Assembly: GCF_001666835.1 (NCBI RefSeq)
Contig: NZ_LZJF01000056.1
Coordinates: 1-64,000, forward strand
Reading direction: 5' to 3'
Length of the DNA: 64,000 nucleotides
Origin: Mycobacterium sp. E3251
GTDB taxonomy: Bacteria > Actinomycetota > Actinomycetes > Mycobacteriales > Mycobacteriaceae
The translations under genes and the position numbers were made by a program. Shown here piece after piece: positions 9,230 through 22,889 of this stretch. Within the stretch, counting starts at the first letter, position 1, and the number at the start of each line of letters is the position of its first letter. A model generated the notes under the pieces. It ran no database searches. It saw nothing but the letters and a program-made list of their open reading frames with translations, and had not been told where the DNA came from.

Positions 9230-11797
9230 ATGATGGTTGACGTGAGTGTCGTTGACCACCGTCCCAAGCGTGGCGAGCTGCGGATTTACCTCGGCTCAGC
9301 CCCGGGGGTGGGCAAGACGTACGCGATGCTGGGCGAGGCTCATCGCCGGCTCGAACGCGGAACCGACCTCGTGGCCGGCGTGATCGAGACGCACGGCAGG
9401 GCGAAAACGGCTGAGCTGCTTGAGGGCATCGAGTTCGTTCCGCCGCGCTACATCGAATATCGCGGCGGCACCTTCCCCGAGCTCGACGTTCCGGCCGTCC
9501 TCGCTCGCAAACCGCAAGTCGTTCTCGTCGACGAACTCGCGCACACCAATACCCCGGGCAGCAAGAACGCCAAGCGCTGGCAGGACGTCGAGGAATTGCT
9601 GGACGCAGGGATTACGGTGATCTCCACCGTCAACGTCCAGCACTTGGAGAGCCTCAACGACGTCGTCGCCCAGATCACCGGTATCGAGCAGAAAGAGACG
9701 ATCCCGGATTCCATCGTCCGGCAGGCCTCGCAGGTCGAATTGATCGACATCACGCCGGAGGCGTTGCGCCGCAGGCTTTCCCACGGAAACGTCTACGCCG
9801 CCGAGCGGATCGATGCGGCGTTGTCGAATTATTTCCGACGCGGAAACCTCACCGCCTTACGGGAATTGGCTCTGCTCTGGCTCGCCGACCAGGTCGACAC
9901 CGCGTTGGCCAAATATCGCGCCGAGAACAAGATCACCGATATGTGGGAGGCCCGCGAGCGGGTCGTGGTGGCGGTCACCGGTGGCCCGGAATCGGAAACG
10001 TTGGTGCGTCGGGCTTCCCGGATCGCGTCGAAGTCCAGCGCCGAGTTGATGGTGGTGCATGTGATCCGCGGTGATGGGCTGGCCGGCCTGTCGGAGGCGC
10101 GGATGGCGAAGATTCGCGAGATGGCGAGCAGCCTGGACGCCTCGCTGCATACCGTGGTCGGTGACGACATCCCCACGGCATTACTCGATTTCGCCCGCGA
10201 GATGAACGCCACCCAGCTGGTGATCGGCACTTCGCGGCGATCGCGGTGGGGACGGATCTTCGAGGAAGGCATCGGCGCCAGGATCGTCGAGCAGTCGGGG
10301 AAGATCGACGTGCACCTGGTCACCCACGAGGAATCCAAACGCGGCTTTCGCGCCTCGTCACTGGCGCCCAGCGAGCGGCGGGTGGCGTCATGGCTGGCGG
10401 CCATCATCGTGCCGTCGGCCATCTGCGCGGTGATCGTCGCAGCGCTCGATCCGTATCTGGGCACTAGCGGCGACAGCGCACTGTTCTTCGTCGGAGTGCT
10501 GCTGGTGGGACTGCTGGGAGGCGTTGCGCCGGCTGTAGTCTCGGCCGTGCTGTCCAGCCTGCTGCTGAACTACTTCCTGACCGCCCCCCGGCATACCTTC
10601 ACCATCGCCGAACCCGATGCCGCCGTCACCGAACTGGTGCTGCTGCTGGTAGCGGTCGCGGTCGCCGTTCTCGTCGACGGTGCAACCAAACGCACCCGGG
10701 AGGCCCGGCGCGCCTCACAGGAGGCTGAGCTGCTGATCCTGTTCGCGGGCTCGGTATTGCGCGGTGCCGATCTCGAGACGCTGCTCGAGCGCGTGCGCGA
10801 GACTTACTCCCAACGGGCGGTCAGTATGCTGCGCGAACCCGGCGAGGAGGATCGTTCCGGCGGCAGAAAGGCCGAGGTCGTCGCCTGCGTGGGCAGGGAT
10901 CCTTGTGCCGCCGTCGATTCCGCCGACACCGCGATCGAGGTCGGCGACGACGAGTTCTGGATGTTGTTGGCCGGCAAGAAGCTTTCCGCGCGCGATCGCC
11001 GGGTGCTGAGTGCGGTGGCCAAGCAGGCCGCGGGCCTGATCCGGCAGCGCGAGCTGGCCGAGGAAGCCAGCCGGGCCGAGGCGATCGTGCGCGCCGACGA
11101 GCTGCGCCGCTCGCTGTTGTCTGCGGTCAGCCACGACCTGCGCACGCCGCTGGCCGCGGCCAAGGTCGCGGTGTCCAGCTTGCGCGCCGAGGACGTCGCC
11201 TTTTCGCCCGCCGACACGGCGGAACTGCTGGCGACCATCGAGGAATCTATCGACCAGCTGACCGCGTTGGTCGGGAACCTTCTTGATTCGTCGCGCCTGG
11301 CGGCCGGCGTCGTACACCCCGACCTACGCAGGGTGTACCTGGAGGAAACGGTGCAACGGGCGCTGATCAGCATCGGCAAGGGCGCCACGGGTTTCTACCG
11401 ATCCGCCATCGATCGGGTGAAGGTCGACGTGGGTGACGCCGTGGCCGTGGCCGACGCCGGGCTGCTGGAACGTGTTCTCGCCAACCTGATCGACAATGCG
11501 CTGCGCTACGCACCCGACTGTGTGGTTCGTGTCAACGCGGGACGCGTGGGCGATCGGGTCCTGATCAACGTCATCGACGAGGGCCCCGGAATTCCGCACG
11601 GGACCGAGGAGCAGATCTTCGAGGCGTTCCAGCGCCTCGGCGATCAGGACAACAGCACGGGGGTGGGTCTGGGCATGTCGGTTGCGCGGGGCTTCGTCGA
11701 AGCGATGGGCGGCACCATCGCGGCCGGTGACACCCCGGGCGGCGGGCTGACCGTGACGGTGGAATTGGCTGCCCCGGAAGCGATAGGTGAGCGATGA
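9230..11797 (+). CDS. kdpD: Sensor kinase KdpD
   Basis: Two-component sensor of 855 aa controlling kdp expression. The N-terminal KdpD domain has a Walker A site (LGSAPGVGKTYAM, about residues 21-33) and a Walker B-like VVLVDELAHTNTPG. A universal-stress-protein-like domain covers about 245-370 (RVVVAVTGGPESETLVRRAS). Four membrane helices occupy about 380-490, then a GAF-like region. The kinase core has the H-box SAVSHDLRTPLAA with His635 and an ATPase domain with NLIDNALRYAPD and DEGPGIPHG. AGGGGG abuts the ATG at 9230; the ATG at 9233 or GTG at 9242 are alternative starts. It lies 12 bp after kdpC in the same direction. Confidence 0.95.
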   Translation: MMVDVSVVDHRPKRGELRIYLGSAPGVGKTYAMLGEAHRRLERGTDLVAGVIETHGRAKTAELLEGIEFVPPRYIEYRGGTFPELDVPAVLARKPQVVLVDELAHTNTPGSKNAKRWQDVEELLDAGITVISTVNVQHLESLNDVVAQITGIEQKETIPDSIVRQASQVELIDITPEALRRRLSHGNVYAAERIDAALSNYFRRGNLTALRELALLWLADQVDTALAKYRAENKITDMWEARERVVVAVTGGPESETLVRRASRIASKSSAELMVVHVIRGDGLAGLSEARMAKIREMASSLDASLHTVVGDDIPTALLDFAREMNATQLVIGTSRRSRWGRIFEEGIGARIVEQSGKIDVHLVTHEESKRGFRASSLAPSERRVASWLAAIIVPSAICAVIVAALDPYLGTSGDSALFFVGVLLVGLLGGVAPAVVSAVLSSLLLNYFLTAPRHTFTIAEPDAAVTELVLLLVAVAVAVLVDGATKRTREARRASQEAELLILFAGSVLRGADLETLLERVRETYSQRAVSMLREPGEEDRSGGRKAEVVACVGRDPCAAVDSADTAIEVGDDEFWMLLAGKKLSARDRRVLSAVAKQAAGLIRQRELAEEASRAEAIVRADELRRSLLSAVSHDLRTPLAAAKVAVSSLRAEDVAFSPADTAELLATIEESIDQLTALVGNLLDSSRLAAGVVHPDLRRVYLEETVQRALISIGKGATGFYRSAIDRVKVDVGDAVAVADAGLLERVLANLIDNALRYAPDCVVRVNAGRVGDRVLINVIDEGPGIPHGTEEQIFEAFQRLGDQDNSTGVGLGMSVARGFVEAMGGTIAAGDTPGGGLTVTVELAAPEAIGER

Positions 11798-12474
11798 CTC
11801 GGGTGTTGGTGATCGACGACGAGCCGCAGATCCTGCGGGCGCTGCGCATCAACCTGTCGGTGCGGGGATACGAGGTGATCACCGCGTCGAGCGGTGCCGG
11901 CGCGCTGCGGGCCGCCGCCGAGCACAAGCCGGACGTGGTGATCCTCGACCTGGGCCTGCCCGACGTCACCGGTATCGAGGTGCTGGCCGGGCTGCGGGGT
12001 TGGCTCACTGCGCCGGTGATCGTGCTGTCGGCGCGCACCGACTCGTCGGACAAGGTGGAGGCCCTCGACGCCGGGGCCGACGACTACGTCACGAAACCCT
12101 TTGGAATGGACGAGTTTTTGGCCCGGCTGCGGGCGGCCGTCCGGCGCAATGCCGCGGCCTCCGAGCTGGAGCAGCCGGTGGTCGAGACGGAGGCGTTCAC
12201 CGTCGATCTGGCAGCCAAGAAGGTCACCAAGAACGGCGGGGAGGTCCATCTCACCCCGACCGAATGGGGAATGCTCGAAGTGCTGGTACGCAATCGCGGC
12301 AAGCTGGTCGGCCGTGAAGAGCTTCTCAAAGAGGTGTGGGGCCCGGCATACGCCACCGAAACGCATTACCTGCGTGTCTATTTGGCGCAGTTGCGACGCA
12401 AACTCGAGGACGACCCATCGCACCCCAAGCACCTGTTGACCGAGTCGGGCATGGGTTATCGCTTCGAGGCGTGA
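11794..12474 (+). CDS. kdpE: Response regulator KdpE
   Basis: OmpR-family regulator of 226 aa that activates the kdp operon. The receiver domain has VLVIDDEPQI and the phospho-acceptor Asp52 in VILDLGLPDVTG, with the conserved Lys in VTKPFGMDEF. A winged-helix domain ends with HLLTESGMGYRFEA. The ATG overlaps the last bases of kdpD, so sensor and regulator are coupled. It is the last gene of the + strand operon and is followed at once by a GC hairpin. Confidence 0.96.
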   Translation: MTRVLVIDDEPQILRALRINLSVRGYEVITASSGAGALRAAAEHKPDVVILDLGLPDVTGIEVLAGLRGWLTAPVIVLSARTDSSDKVEALDAGADDYVTKPFGMDEFLARLRAAVRRNAAASELEQPVVETEAFTVDLAAKKVTKNGGEVHLTPTEWGMLEVLVRNRGKLVGREELLKEVWGPAYATETHYLRVYLAQLRRKLEDDPSHPKHLLTESGMGYRFEA

Positions 12475-12481
12475 GCTCCCA

Positions 12482-12499
12482 CGCCGCCGGTGGGCGGCG
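12482..12499 (+). terminator. GC hairpin just after kdpE
   Basis: CGCCGCC-GGTG-GGCGGCG forms a perfect 7-bp stem with a 4-nt loop, starting 8 bp after the kdpE stop. There is no U-tract, as in many proposed mycobacterial terminators, so function is uncertain. Confidence 0.4.
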
Positions 12500-12509
12500 G
12501 TCACATCTG

Positions 12510-12839
12510 TCACGTGCGCCTCCATGCCGGAGCATTCGACAAATTGCCCGCCTCATAGCGACAACGCGCCGCCTCACGCAGAGCCAGCACGCGCTGATGG
12601 ATTCGGTATTCGGTAGAGCGCGGGATCACCCTCGACGCGTACCGGCCGCGGCCGACGCGACGCACCCTGTCTCGGCCGATCTCCCAACGCAAGGCGTCCG
12701 AAATGACCTTCGAGGCCCTACCGGGAACGTGAAAACCATGCCGGGTGAGAGCCTCGATCATTTCGCCGATGGTTGCTGGCCCATTGTGCGCGAGGTATGT
12801 CGTGAGCACGTAACGCAGTTCGATTCCCTGAAGATTCAT
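12510..12839 (-). CDS. Small basic protein, possible winged-helix, inside an inverted-repeat unit
   Basis: A 109-aa product opening MNLQGIELRYVLTTYLAHNG, with GRASKVISDALRWEIGR and RVGRGRYASRVIPRSTEYRI in the middle. The pattern (helical N-terminus, then ALRWEI followed by a basic RxxRxGRGRY turn) looks like a small winged-helix DNA-binding domain. I recall similar small proteins scattered in mycobacterial genomes, but cannot name a family. Its last codons (CRYEAGNLSNAPA) are encoded within the left 39-bp repeat arm. No clear Shine-Dalgarno precedes the ATG at 12839. The gene sits between the convergent kdpE and ppx genes, outside either operon. Confidence 0.65.
   Translation of the reverse strand: MNLQGIELRYVLTTYLAHNGPATIGEMIEALTRHGFHVPGRASKVISDALRWEIGRDRVRRVGRGRYASRVIPRSTEYRIHQRVLALREAARCRYEAGNLSNAPAWRRT
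12526..12564. repeat. Left inverted-repeat arm
   Basis: 39-bp arm; its reverse complement starts TTGTCGCTATGAGGCGGGCA. It encodes the C-terminus of the enclosed gene on the - strand. The four mismatches to the right arm change amino acids, so shared coding constraint does not explain the similarity. Confidence 0.8.
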
Positions 12840-12875
12840 CGCCGCACCATCGCATACCGGTCTGACATCCCGACT

Positions 12876-12914
12876 TTGTCGCTATGAGGCGGGCAAATCG
12901 TCGAATGTCCCGGC
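12876..12914. repeat. Right inverted-repeat arm
   Basis: 39-bp arm that starts TTGTCGCTATGAGGCGGGCA on the + strand. It lies upstream of the enclosed gene, between that gene and the 3' end of ppx. Confidence 0.8.
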
Positions 12915-12940
12915 GCGATGACGCAAGTGACTGCTGTGAC

Positions 12941-13885
12941 CTACTCCGCAATCGACAGCACGATGCCGTCCAGGATGTCATGCTCGCTGACGGTCAGCTC
13001 GTCGATGCCGGCACGGGTGCGCAGCTCGCGCGCCAGCTCCTCCACCACGATCGCGCCCCCGCCGATCACGTCGGCACGCCCTTCGTGCATCGGCGGGAGC
13101 GCCGCACGCTCGGATCGGGACATCGCGATCAACCGCTCGCACACCGCCAGCAGATCGCCGCCGGGGACACGCGAAAGATGAATGGCCGCAGAGTCATACG
13201 CCGTCATGTTGTGGGCCAGCGCGGACAGCGTCGTCATCGTGCCGGCCAGCCCCACCCACGTCCGCGCCCCTTCCACCGGCACGACGCCCAGCGCGACGTC
13301 AAGACCCTCGCGCACCACCGCGCGGGCCGCCTCCACCTCGTCGGGCGTCGGCGGGTCCGAGTGCAGGCAGCGTTCGGTCAGCCGGACACAACCGATGTCG
13401 GCCGAGTAACTCGCCACCACCTTGTCGCCGCCTACGACGATCTCGGTAGAACCGCCGCCCAGGTCCACGACGACGAAAGGCCCTGCCGCAGGATCTAATT
13501 CGCCGACGGCTCCACGGAAGGAAAGGGCGGCCTCCTCGGCGCCGGTGATCACCTCCGCCACCGCGCCGGGCACCACGGCACCCAACACGTCGGCCGTCAT
13601 CGCAAAGAAGACATCACGATTGGCGACGTCGCGAGCCGCCGACGTGGCCACCATCCGCACCCGCTCGACGCCATGGCGCTCGAGCAGCGACGCGTAATCG
13701 GTCAAAGCGTCCCGGGTCCGGGCGATCGCGTCCGGCGCGAACTGGCCCGTCGCGTCGACGCCCTGCCCCAGCCGCACGATCCGGGTCTCCCGATGCACGT
13801 CGCGCAGCCGGCCGTCGATCATATCGGCGATCAACAACCGAATCGAGTTGGTGCCGCAGTCGATTCCGGCGAGCCTGCTCACCAT
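12941..13885 (-). CDS. Exopolyphosphatase / pppGpp phosphohydrolase (Ppx/GppA family)
   Basis: A 314-aa member of the ASKHA-fold Ppx/GppA family, orthologous by context to M. tuberculosis Rv1026. It shows phosphate-1 loop AGIDCGTNSIRLLIAD near the N-terminus, phosphate-2 loop FVVVDLGGGSTEIVVG near 140-155, and conserved VATSAARDVANRD and WVGLAGTMTTLSALA. It hydrolyses the terminal phosphate of polyphosphate or related phosphoanhydrides. The short length (one- or two-domain form) is typical of actinobacterial paralogs. The start overlaps the end of the DUF501 gene by 7 bp, placing it last in a divIC-DUF501-ppx unit. Confidence 0.92.
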   Translation of the reverse strand: MVSRLAGIDCGTNSIRLLIADMIDGRLRDVHRETRIVRLGQGVDATGQFAPDAIARTRDALTDYASLLERHGVERVRMVATSAARDVANRDVFFAMTADVLGAVVPGAVAEVITGAEEAALSFRGAVGELDPAAGPFVVVDLGGGSTEIVVGGDKVVASYSADIGCVRLTERCLHSDPPTPDEVEAARAVVREGLDVALGVVPVEGARTWVGLAGTMTTLSALAHNMTAYDSAAIHLSRVPGGDLLAVCERLIAMSRSERAALPPMHEGRADVIGGGAIVVEELARELRTRAGIDELTVSEHDILDGIVLSIAE

Positions 13886-14367
13886 TGGCCCGCCACCAAA
13901 ACGCCCGCCATGGCGGGTTCGGGGGCCAGGATCGCCAGCGCCTCATCGCCGAGCGGATTGCAACCGGGTCCCTTGGCCAGCGAGTGTGCGATCAGCACAT
14001 GCAGGCACTTGACCCGATCCGGCATTCCGCCACCGGAAAACGTTGTCCCCAGCGGCTCGATCGCGTCTCGTTCGGCCAGATATGACTCATGCGCTCGCCG
14101 GTACGCGGCCGCCAATTCCGGGTCATGCCGCAGCCGCTCGGTCATCTCACGCATCAAGCCCGTCGTTTCCAGCCTGCTCGCTGCCGCGGTCAACACCGGA
14201 TGTGTCAGGTAGTAGAGCGTCGGAAACGGTGTCCCGTCAGGAAGTTTCGGTGCGGTCTTCACCACGCCGGGCTCGCCGTTGGGGCAGCGGTAGGCAATCT
14301 CGAGGACGCCGCGCGGCTCACGCCCGAGCTGACGCGCCACGGCCTCCAGGTCGGCACGATCAACCAC
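13879..14367 (-). CDS. DUF501 family protein (Rv1025-like)
   Basis: A 162-aa protein of unknown function. Conserved features include AYRCPNGEPGVVKTAPKLPD, PFPTLYYLTHP and FSGGGMPDRVKCLHVLIAHS; the Cys and His residues in CPNG, LTHP, KCLH and IAHS could form a metal or active site, though none is proven. The GTG at 14367 is chosen because it sits inside the divIC stop region (8-bp overlap) and matches the start I recall for Rv1025. An upstream ATG at 14457 would add a basic 30-residue extension lying within divIC. Confidence 0.88.
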   Translation of the reverse strand: MVDRADLEAVARQLGREPRGVLEIAYRCPNGEPGVVKTAPKLPDGTPFPTLYYLTHPVLTAAASRLETTGLMREMTERLRHDPELAAAYRRAHESYLAERDAIEPLGTTFSGGGMPDRVKCLHVLIAHSLAKGPGCNPLGDEALAILAPEPAMAGVLVAGQW

Positions 14368-15049
14368 CGGGCGCCGTGGGGTTCGGCGGGCCCGGCGGAA
14401 CGGGACCGGCTGGGCCCGGTTCCGACGGGGCGGGCGGGACTTCGGCCGGGGGAACATTCGCCGGCGGCAGGTGCGGCGCGTCGGCGATGGTGTGCCAGAG
14501 CGACGTGTACCAGGGATCGCCGTTGGCCGGTTTCGCCGCCTGGCTTCCCGGCTCGGAAGGTGTCGCCGCGGTCGGCGGAAGCTGGACCTGGAACGGGATG
14601 TCGCCCGGCTTCACAAACCCGAGCCGCTCGCGGGCCTGCGCGGCGATGTAGGCCGGATCACCGAGTTTCGCCTTCTTCTGCTCGAGTTCGGCGATCTGAG
14701 CGCGCAACGCGGCTTCGCTTGCCATCAACTGATTCATCTCCGTGCGCTGCGCGAAGTAGGTCCGCACCGGGCCGGCGATGGTGAGCGTCAGCACGCAGAC
14801 GACCGCGGCGAGCACCGCCGCGCGCCGCGCGGTGAAACCCAGCCGCTGCTCGGAGCGCTGTTCGACCGATTCGACCGCCTGGCGCTTGATGGGCTCGACG
14901 ACATGCTCGGCCGACCGTGCGCTGGGCTGCTTCCCGGTTCGGGACGGCTTGGAAGACGGCTTGGCCGTGCGGCGGCGCCGAACCGAATCCCCGGCCTTCC
15001 CCGGACGCGATGCCGGGGAGCGCCGTTTCGGATCCGGCTTGGCGGACAA
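14360..15049 (-). CDS. Septum formation initiator, DivIC/FtsB family
   Basis: A 229-aa bitopic membrane protein. The N-terminal 80 residues are basic and Ser/Lys-rich. A membrane helix follows (AAVLAAVVCVLTLTIAGPV), then a coiled coil (MNQLMASEAALRAQIAELEQ) with LGDPAYIAAQARERLGFVKP, the hallmark of FtsB/DivIC proteins that link FtsL/FtsQ in the divisome. The tail is Pro-rich. The TTG at 15049 is preferred because GGAGG lies nine bases upstream inside the eno 3' end; the ATG at 15070 would overlap eno by 20 bp. It is the ortholog of Rv1024. Confidence 0.88.
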   Translation of the reverse strand: MSAKPDPKRRSPASRPGKAGDSVRRRRTAKPSSKPSRTGKQPSARSAEHVVEPIKRQAVESVEQRSEQRLGFTARRAAVLAAVVCVLTLTIAGPVRTYFAQRTEMNQLMASEAALRAQIAELEQKKAKLGDPAYIAAQARERLGFVKPGDIPFQVQLPPTAATPSEPGSQAAKPANGDPWYTSLWHTIADAPHLPPANVPPAEVPPAPSEPGPAGPVPPGPPNPTAPGG

Positions 15050-15050
15050 G

Positions 15051-17140
<2,090 letters not shown>

Positions 17141-17279
17141 GCTGGTTAAAGCTCCCTCGATTCCCCTGCACCAACTTCCGCACAACCATCGTCCCATGGG
17201 TTGCGGTGCTGCCCGGGCGTATCGGGGCTCGAACGCGGGATTTCGGCCAATTATCGGTTAGCTGACGCAGCTTTGGCGG

Positions 17280-18266
17280 TCAGGCGTCATCGGCAACCGC
17301 ACCCCCAGCAGGCTCGTCGACCACCTCGTCCGACGGCCAGTGCTCACGCCACTCCTCTTCGGTGACCTCGCCGAGCGGGGCGACGTCGAATTCCTCCGGA
17401 ACATCCGCGCCGCGGCGCGTCGCGGCGATCGCCCGCTCGACCGCCCGGACCGTGTCCACGAACTCCAGAACCGCCGTGCGCAGCGCGCTTTCCGCGTCAC
17501 CGTCGGCCGACACCGCGATGGAGGTGATCTCGGCGGGAATGAGATCGGCGGGCAGGCCGGCCTTGTCGGCACGCTGAATCACCTTCTGAGCCAACGCCAA
17601 CGCCGGCTGCCCGGTATGCACCTCGTCCATCACGTATTTTCGCGGCTTTTCGGCCGCCTTGCGCTCTTCCCATTGGGCCAATTGCTCTTCGAGTGAAATG
17701 GTCTGACCCGCAAGCACACCCGGAACCCGATTGCCCAACTTTCGCATCAGCGTGACGGCGACGTCATCGATGGTGAAGGGGAATTGCGGGGCGTCCTCCG
17801 CGATGCGCGCGTGAAAGAGCACCTGCAGCAACACGTCGCCGAGTTCTTCGCGCAGCTGGTCGGCGCTGCCGCTGCGGACCGCGTCCAGCAGTTCGTAGGT
17901 CTCCTCCAGCAGGAACTTGCGCAGCGAGTCGTGGGTTTGCTCACTCTCCCACGGCCCGGCGGTGCGCAGCTTGTCCATCATGGCCACCACGTCGACCAGT
18001 CGTTCGCCGCGCGGCGTCTCCGGCGCGGAAATCAGCCGGGCGCCGGCCGCCAGCCGGGCGGTGACGGCGGGATGCTCGGGATCCGAGGACAGCAGCACCG
18101 GCGCCGGATCGTCGGGGTCCCCGGCGTGCACCGGACGCGCAGCGGGCAGCGACCACGGCACCGCGACGGGCATCTCCTCGGTGTACTGCACTTCACCGCT
18201 GAGGTGTTCGATGGCCTCGACCGGCACCAGCGACGGGCGGCGCGGGTCGAACAAGACGACGATCAT
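17280..18266 (-). CDS. mazG: Nucleoside triphosphate pyrophosphohydrolase MazG
   Basis: A 328-aa enzyme hydrolysing (d)NTPs to the monophosphate and pyrophosphate, with a house-cleaning role against damaged nucleotides in M. tuberculosis. The MazG core holds MDKLRTAGPWESEQTHDSLR, the metal-binding EETYELLDAVRS (E-x-x-E pattern) and EELGDVLLQVLFHARIAED. The start at 18266 (MIVVLFDPRRP) matches the M. tuberculosis ortholog; the longer ORF reads through a repeat. The C-terminal tail is acidic. Confidence 0.95.
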   Translation of the reverse strand: MIVVLFDPRRPSLVPVEAIEHLSGEVQYTEEMPVAVPWSLPAARPVHAGDPDDPAPVLLSSDPEHPAVTARLAAGARLISAPETPRGERLVDVVAMMDKLRTAGPWESEQTHDSLRKFLLEETYELLDAVRSGSADQLREELGDVLLQVLFHARIAEDAPQFPFTIDDVAVTLMRKLGNRVPGVLAGQTISLEEQLAQWEERKAAEKPRKYVMDEVHTGQPALALAQKVIQRADKAGLPADLIPAEITSIAVSADGDAESALRTAVLEFVDTVRAVERAIAATRRGADVPEEFDVAPLGEVTEEEWREHWPSDEVVDEPAGGAVADDA

Positions 18267-18271
18267 GAGCG

Positions 18272-18347
18272 TCGCTCTCCCCCGCGAGCGGGTGGTGCCC
18301 CCACCCCATCGCTTCGTCCCCCGCAAGCGGGTGGTACCCCCACTGCA
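18272..18347. repeat. Two tandem copies of a ~37-bp dispersed-type repeat
   Basis: Unit 1 (about 18272-18308) and unit 2 (about 18309-18347) share CCCCCGC-AGCGGGTGGT-CCCCCAC with few changes. Each can fold as CCCGC-(GA/AA)-GCGGG. They fill the gap between mfd and mazG. I associate this motif with intergenic repeats in M. avium-group genomes, from memory. Confidence 0.7.
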
Positions 18348-18363
18348 TCGTCGCCGCCGCGGA

Positions 18364-22026
<3,663 letters not shown>

Positions 22027-22087
22027 GATGAATCCATTCTAGGGGCGCCAGAATTCGTCAATTTCGAGCCCGGCGCCGTCAAGGGAT

Positions 22088-22098
22088 CGTTAGGAAAG
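22088..22098. repeat. Second exact copy of CGTTAGGAAAG
   Basis: The 11-mer CGTTAGGAAAG present upstream of the kdp operon (4168-4178) recurs here in the mfd/22134 divergent promoter region. It could be a shared regulator half-site or coincidence; single copy here. Confidence 0.3.
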
Positions 22099-22133
22099 CC
22101 GTCTGCGGCCCCGCGCGGGCGCACGTTGGATTC

Positions 22134-22841
22134 ATGACTTTGCTGGACCTCCTGCCGTCCCTGGGCCACCCGGCGCCGCTGCTACGCGCCGGTGCCAGAC
22201 TGCACGCCCCGGCCGGTGTCGCCGACGAGTCCGATTTCCGGGATCGCGCCCGCCGTTGGCGCAAAACGTTGCGGGGTGCACGCGTCGTCTACTTCGGAAG
22301 GTCGCCGCTGACCACCGAAGTCGCGCGCAGGGCGAGCGAAGAGGGCCTCGGCATCGGCGTCCGCTCGGCCGGCGAGTTGGCGGTCGCCCTCGCCGCGGGG
22401 GCGGACCCGGCGCGCATCGTCGCGCACCCGGGATCGCCCGACATGTTGCGCGACGCGGTGGGCGTCGGTGTCGGGCGCATCGTGCTGAACTCGCCCGTCG
22501 CGGCTCCCCACGTCGCCGGCCCGCGACGGCGGGGCCCGGCGCGGCCCACCTTCGACCTCGTGGGCCTGCACTGCCGACTGGATTCTGGGGCACCCGGGAC
22601 CAGCTACGGCGAGGCGATCCGCCGGACGATCGCCGCCATGGCGGACGTCCGCGCCCGGCACGGCCTCATCCTGACCGAAGTGCACGTAGGCGGTGACCAG
22701 GCCCGCCCGTACGTTGCCGGCGATTGGAAACTCGGTCTCGACGAGCTGGCCGCCGTCATCGAGGAGGCGCTCGACGAAGCTTGCGCCGCAGAGCGGTTTC
22801 CCCGGCCGGTCGTCGCGGTAGGTGTGACGCTGACCGAGTGA
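22134..22841 (+). CDS. Truncated PLP-barrel (DAP/ornithine decarboxylase-like) protein, probable pseudoenzyme
   Basis: 235 aa resembling the TIM-barrel half of fold-type III PLP decarboxylases such as LysA. EEGLGIGVRSAGELAVALAA, ADPARIVAHPGSP, GVGRIVLNSP, FDLVGLHCRLDSG and LILTEVHVGGDQA follow the LysA order. Where LysA has the PLP lysine (VKANPN) this protein has VVYFGRSPLTTEV, without a Lys. The Gly-rich phosphate loop is degenerate (HVGGD), and the whole C-terminal beta-barrel that completes the dimeric active site is absent. Decarboxylase activity is therefore unlikely. It could bind a ligand or be a decaying remnant, although the frame is fully open. It is divergent from mfd. Confidence 0.72.
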   Translation: MTLLDLLPSLGHPAPLLRAGARLHAPAGVADESDFRDRARRWRKTLRGARVVYFGRSPLTTEVARRASEEGLGIGVRSAGELAVALAAGADPARIVAHPGSPDMLRDAVGVGVGRIVLNSPVAAPHVAGPRRRGPARPTFDLVGLHCRLDSGAPGTSYGEAIRRTIAAMADVRARHGLILTEVHVGGDQARPYVAGDWKLGLDELAAVIEEALDEACAAERFPRPVVAVGVTLTE

Positions 22842-22889
22842 ACCTGCTGGACGGGAACCGCCCCGAACGTCACGCCGCCGGACGAGTCT

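Larger units (their letters stand above)
12526..12914. mobile_element. 389-bp unit bounded by 39-bp imperfect inverted repeats
   Basis: The arm at 12526-12564 and the reverse complement of 12876-12914 match at 35 of 39 positions, including a perfect 21-bp block (TTGTCGCTATGAGGCGGGCA plus A). The unit encloses one small gene and nothing else. Length and repeats suggest a non-autonomous, MITE-like element. I could not see convincing target-site duplications. Confidence 0.55.

Noticed and set aside
12482..12499. Treating the hairpin after kdpE as a canonical intrinsic terminator
   Set aside because: The stem is perfect but no U-tract follows, so it is listed only as a low-confidence terminator.
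12876..12914. Right repeat arm as the end of a second coding paralog (CRYEAGKSSNVPAR then stop on +)
   Set aside because: The upstream + strand frame has no similarity to the small protein, and mismatches between arms are non-synonymous, so coding is not what preserves it.
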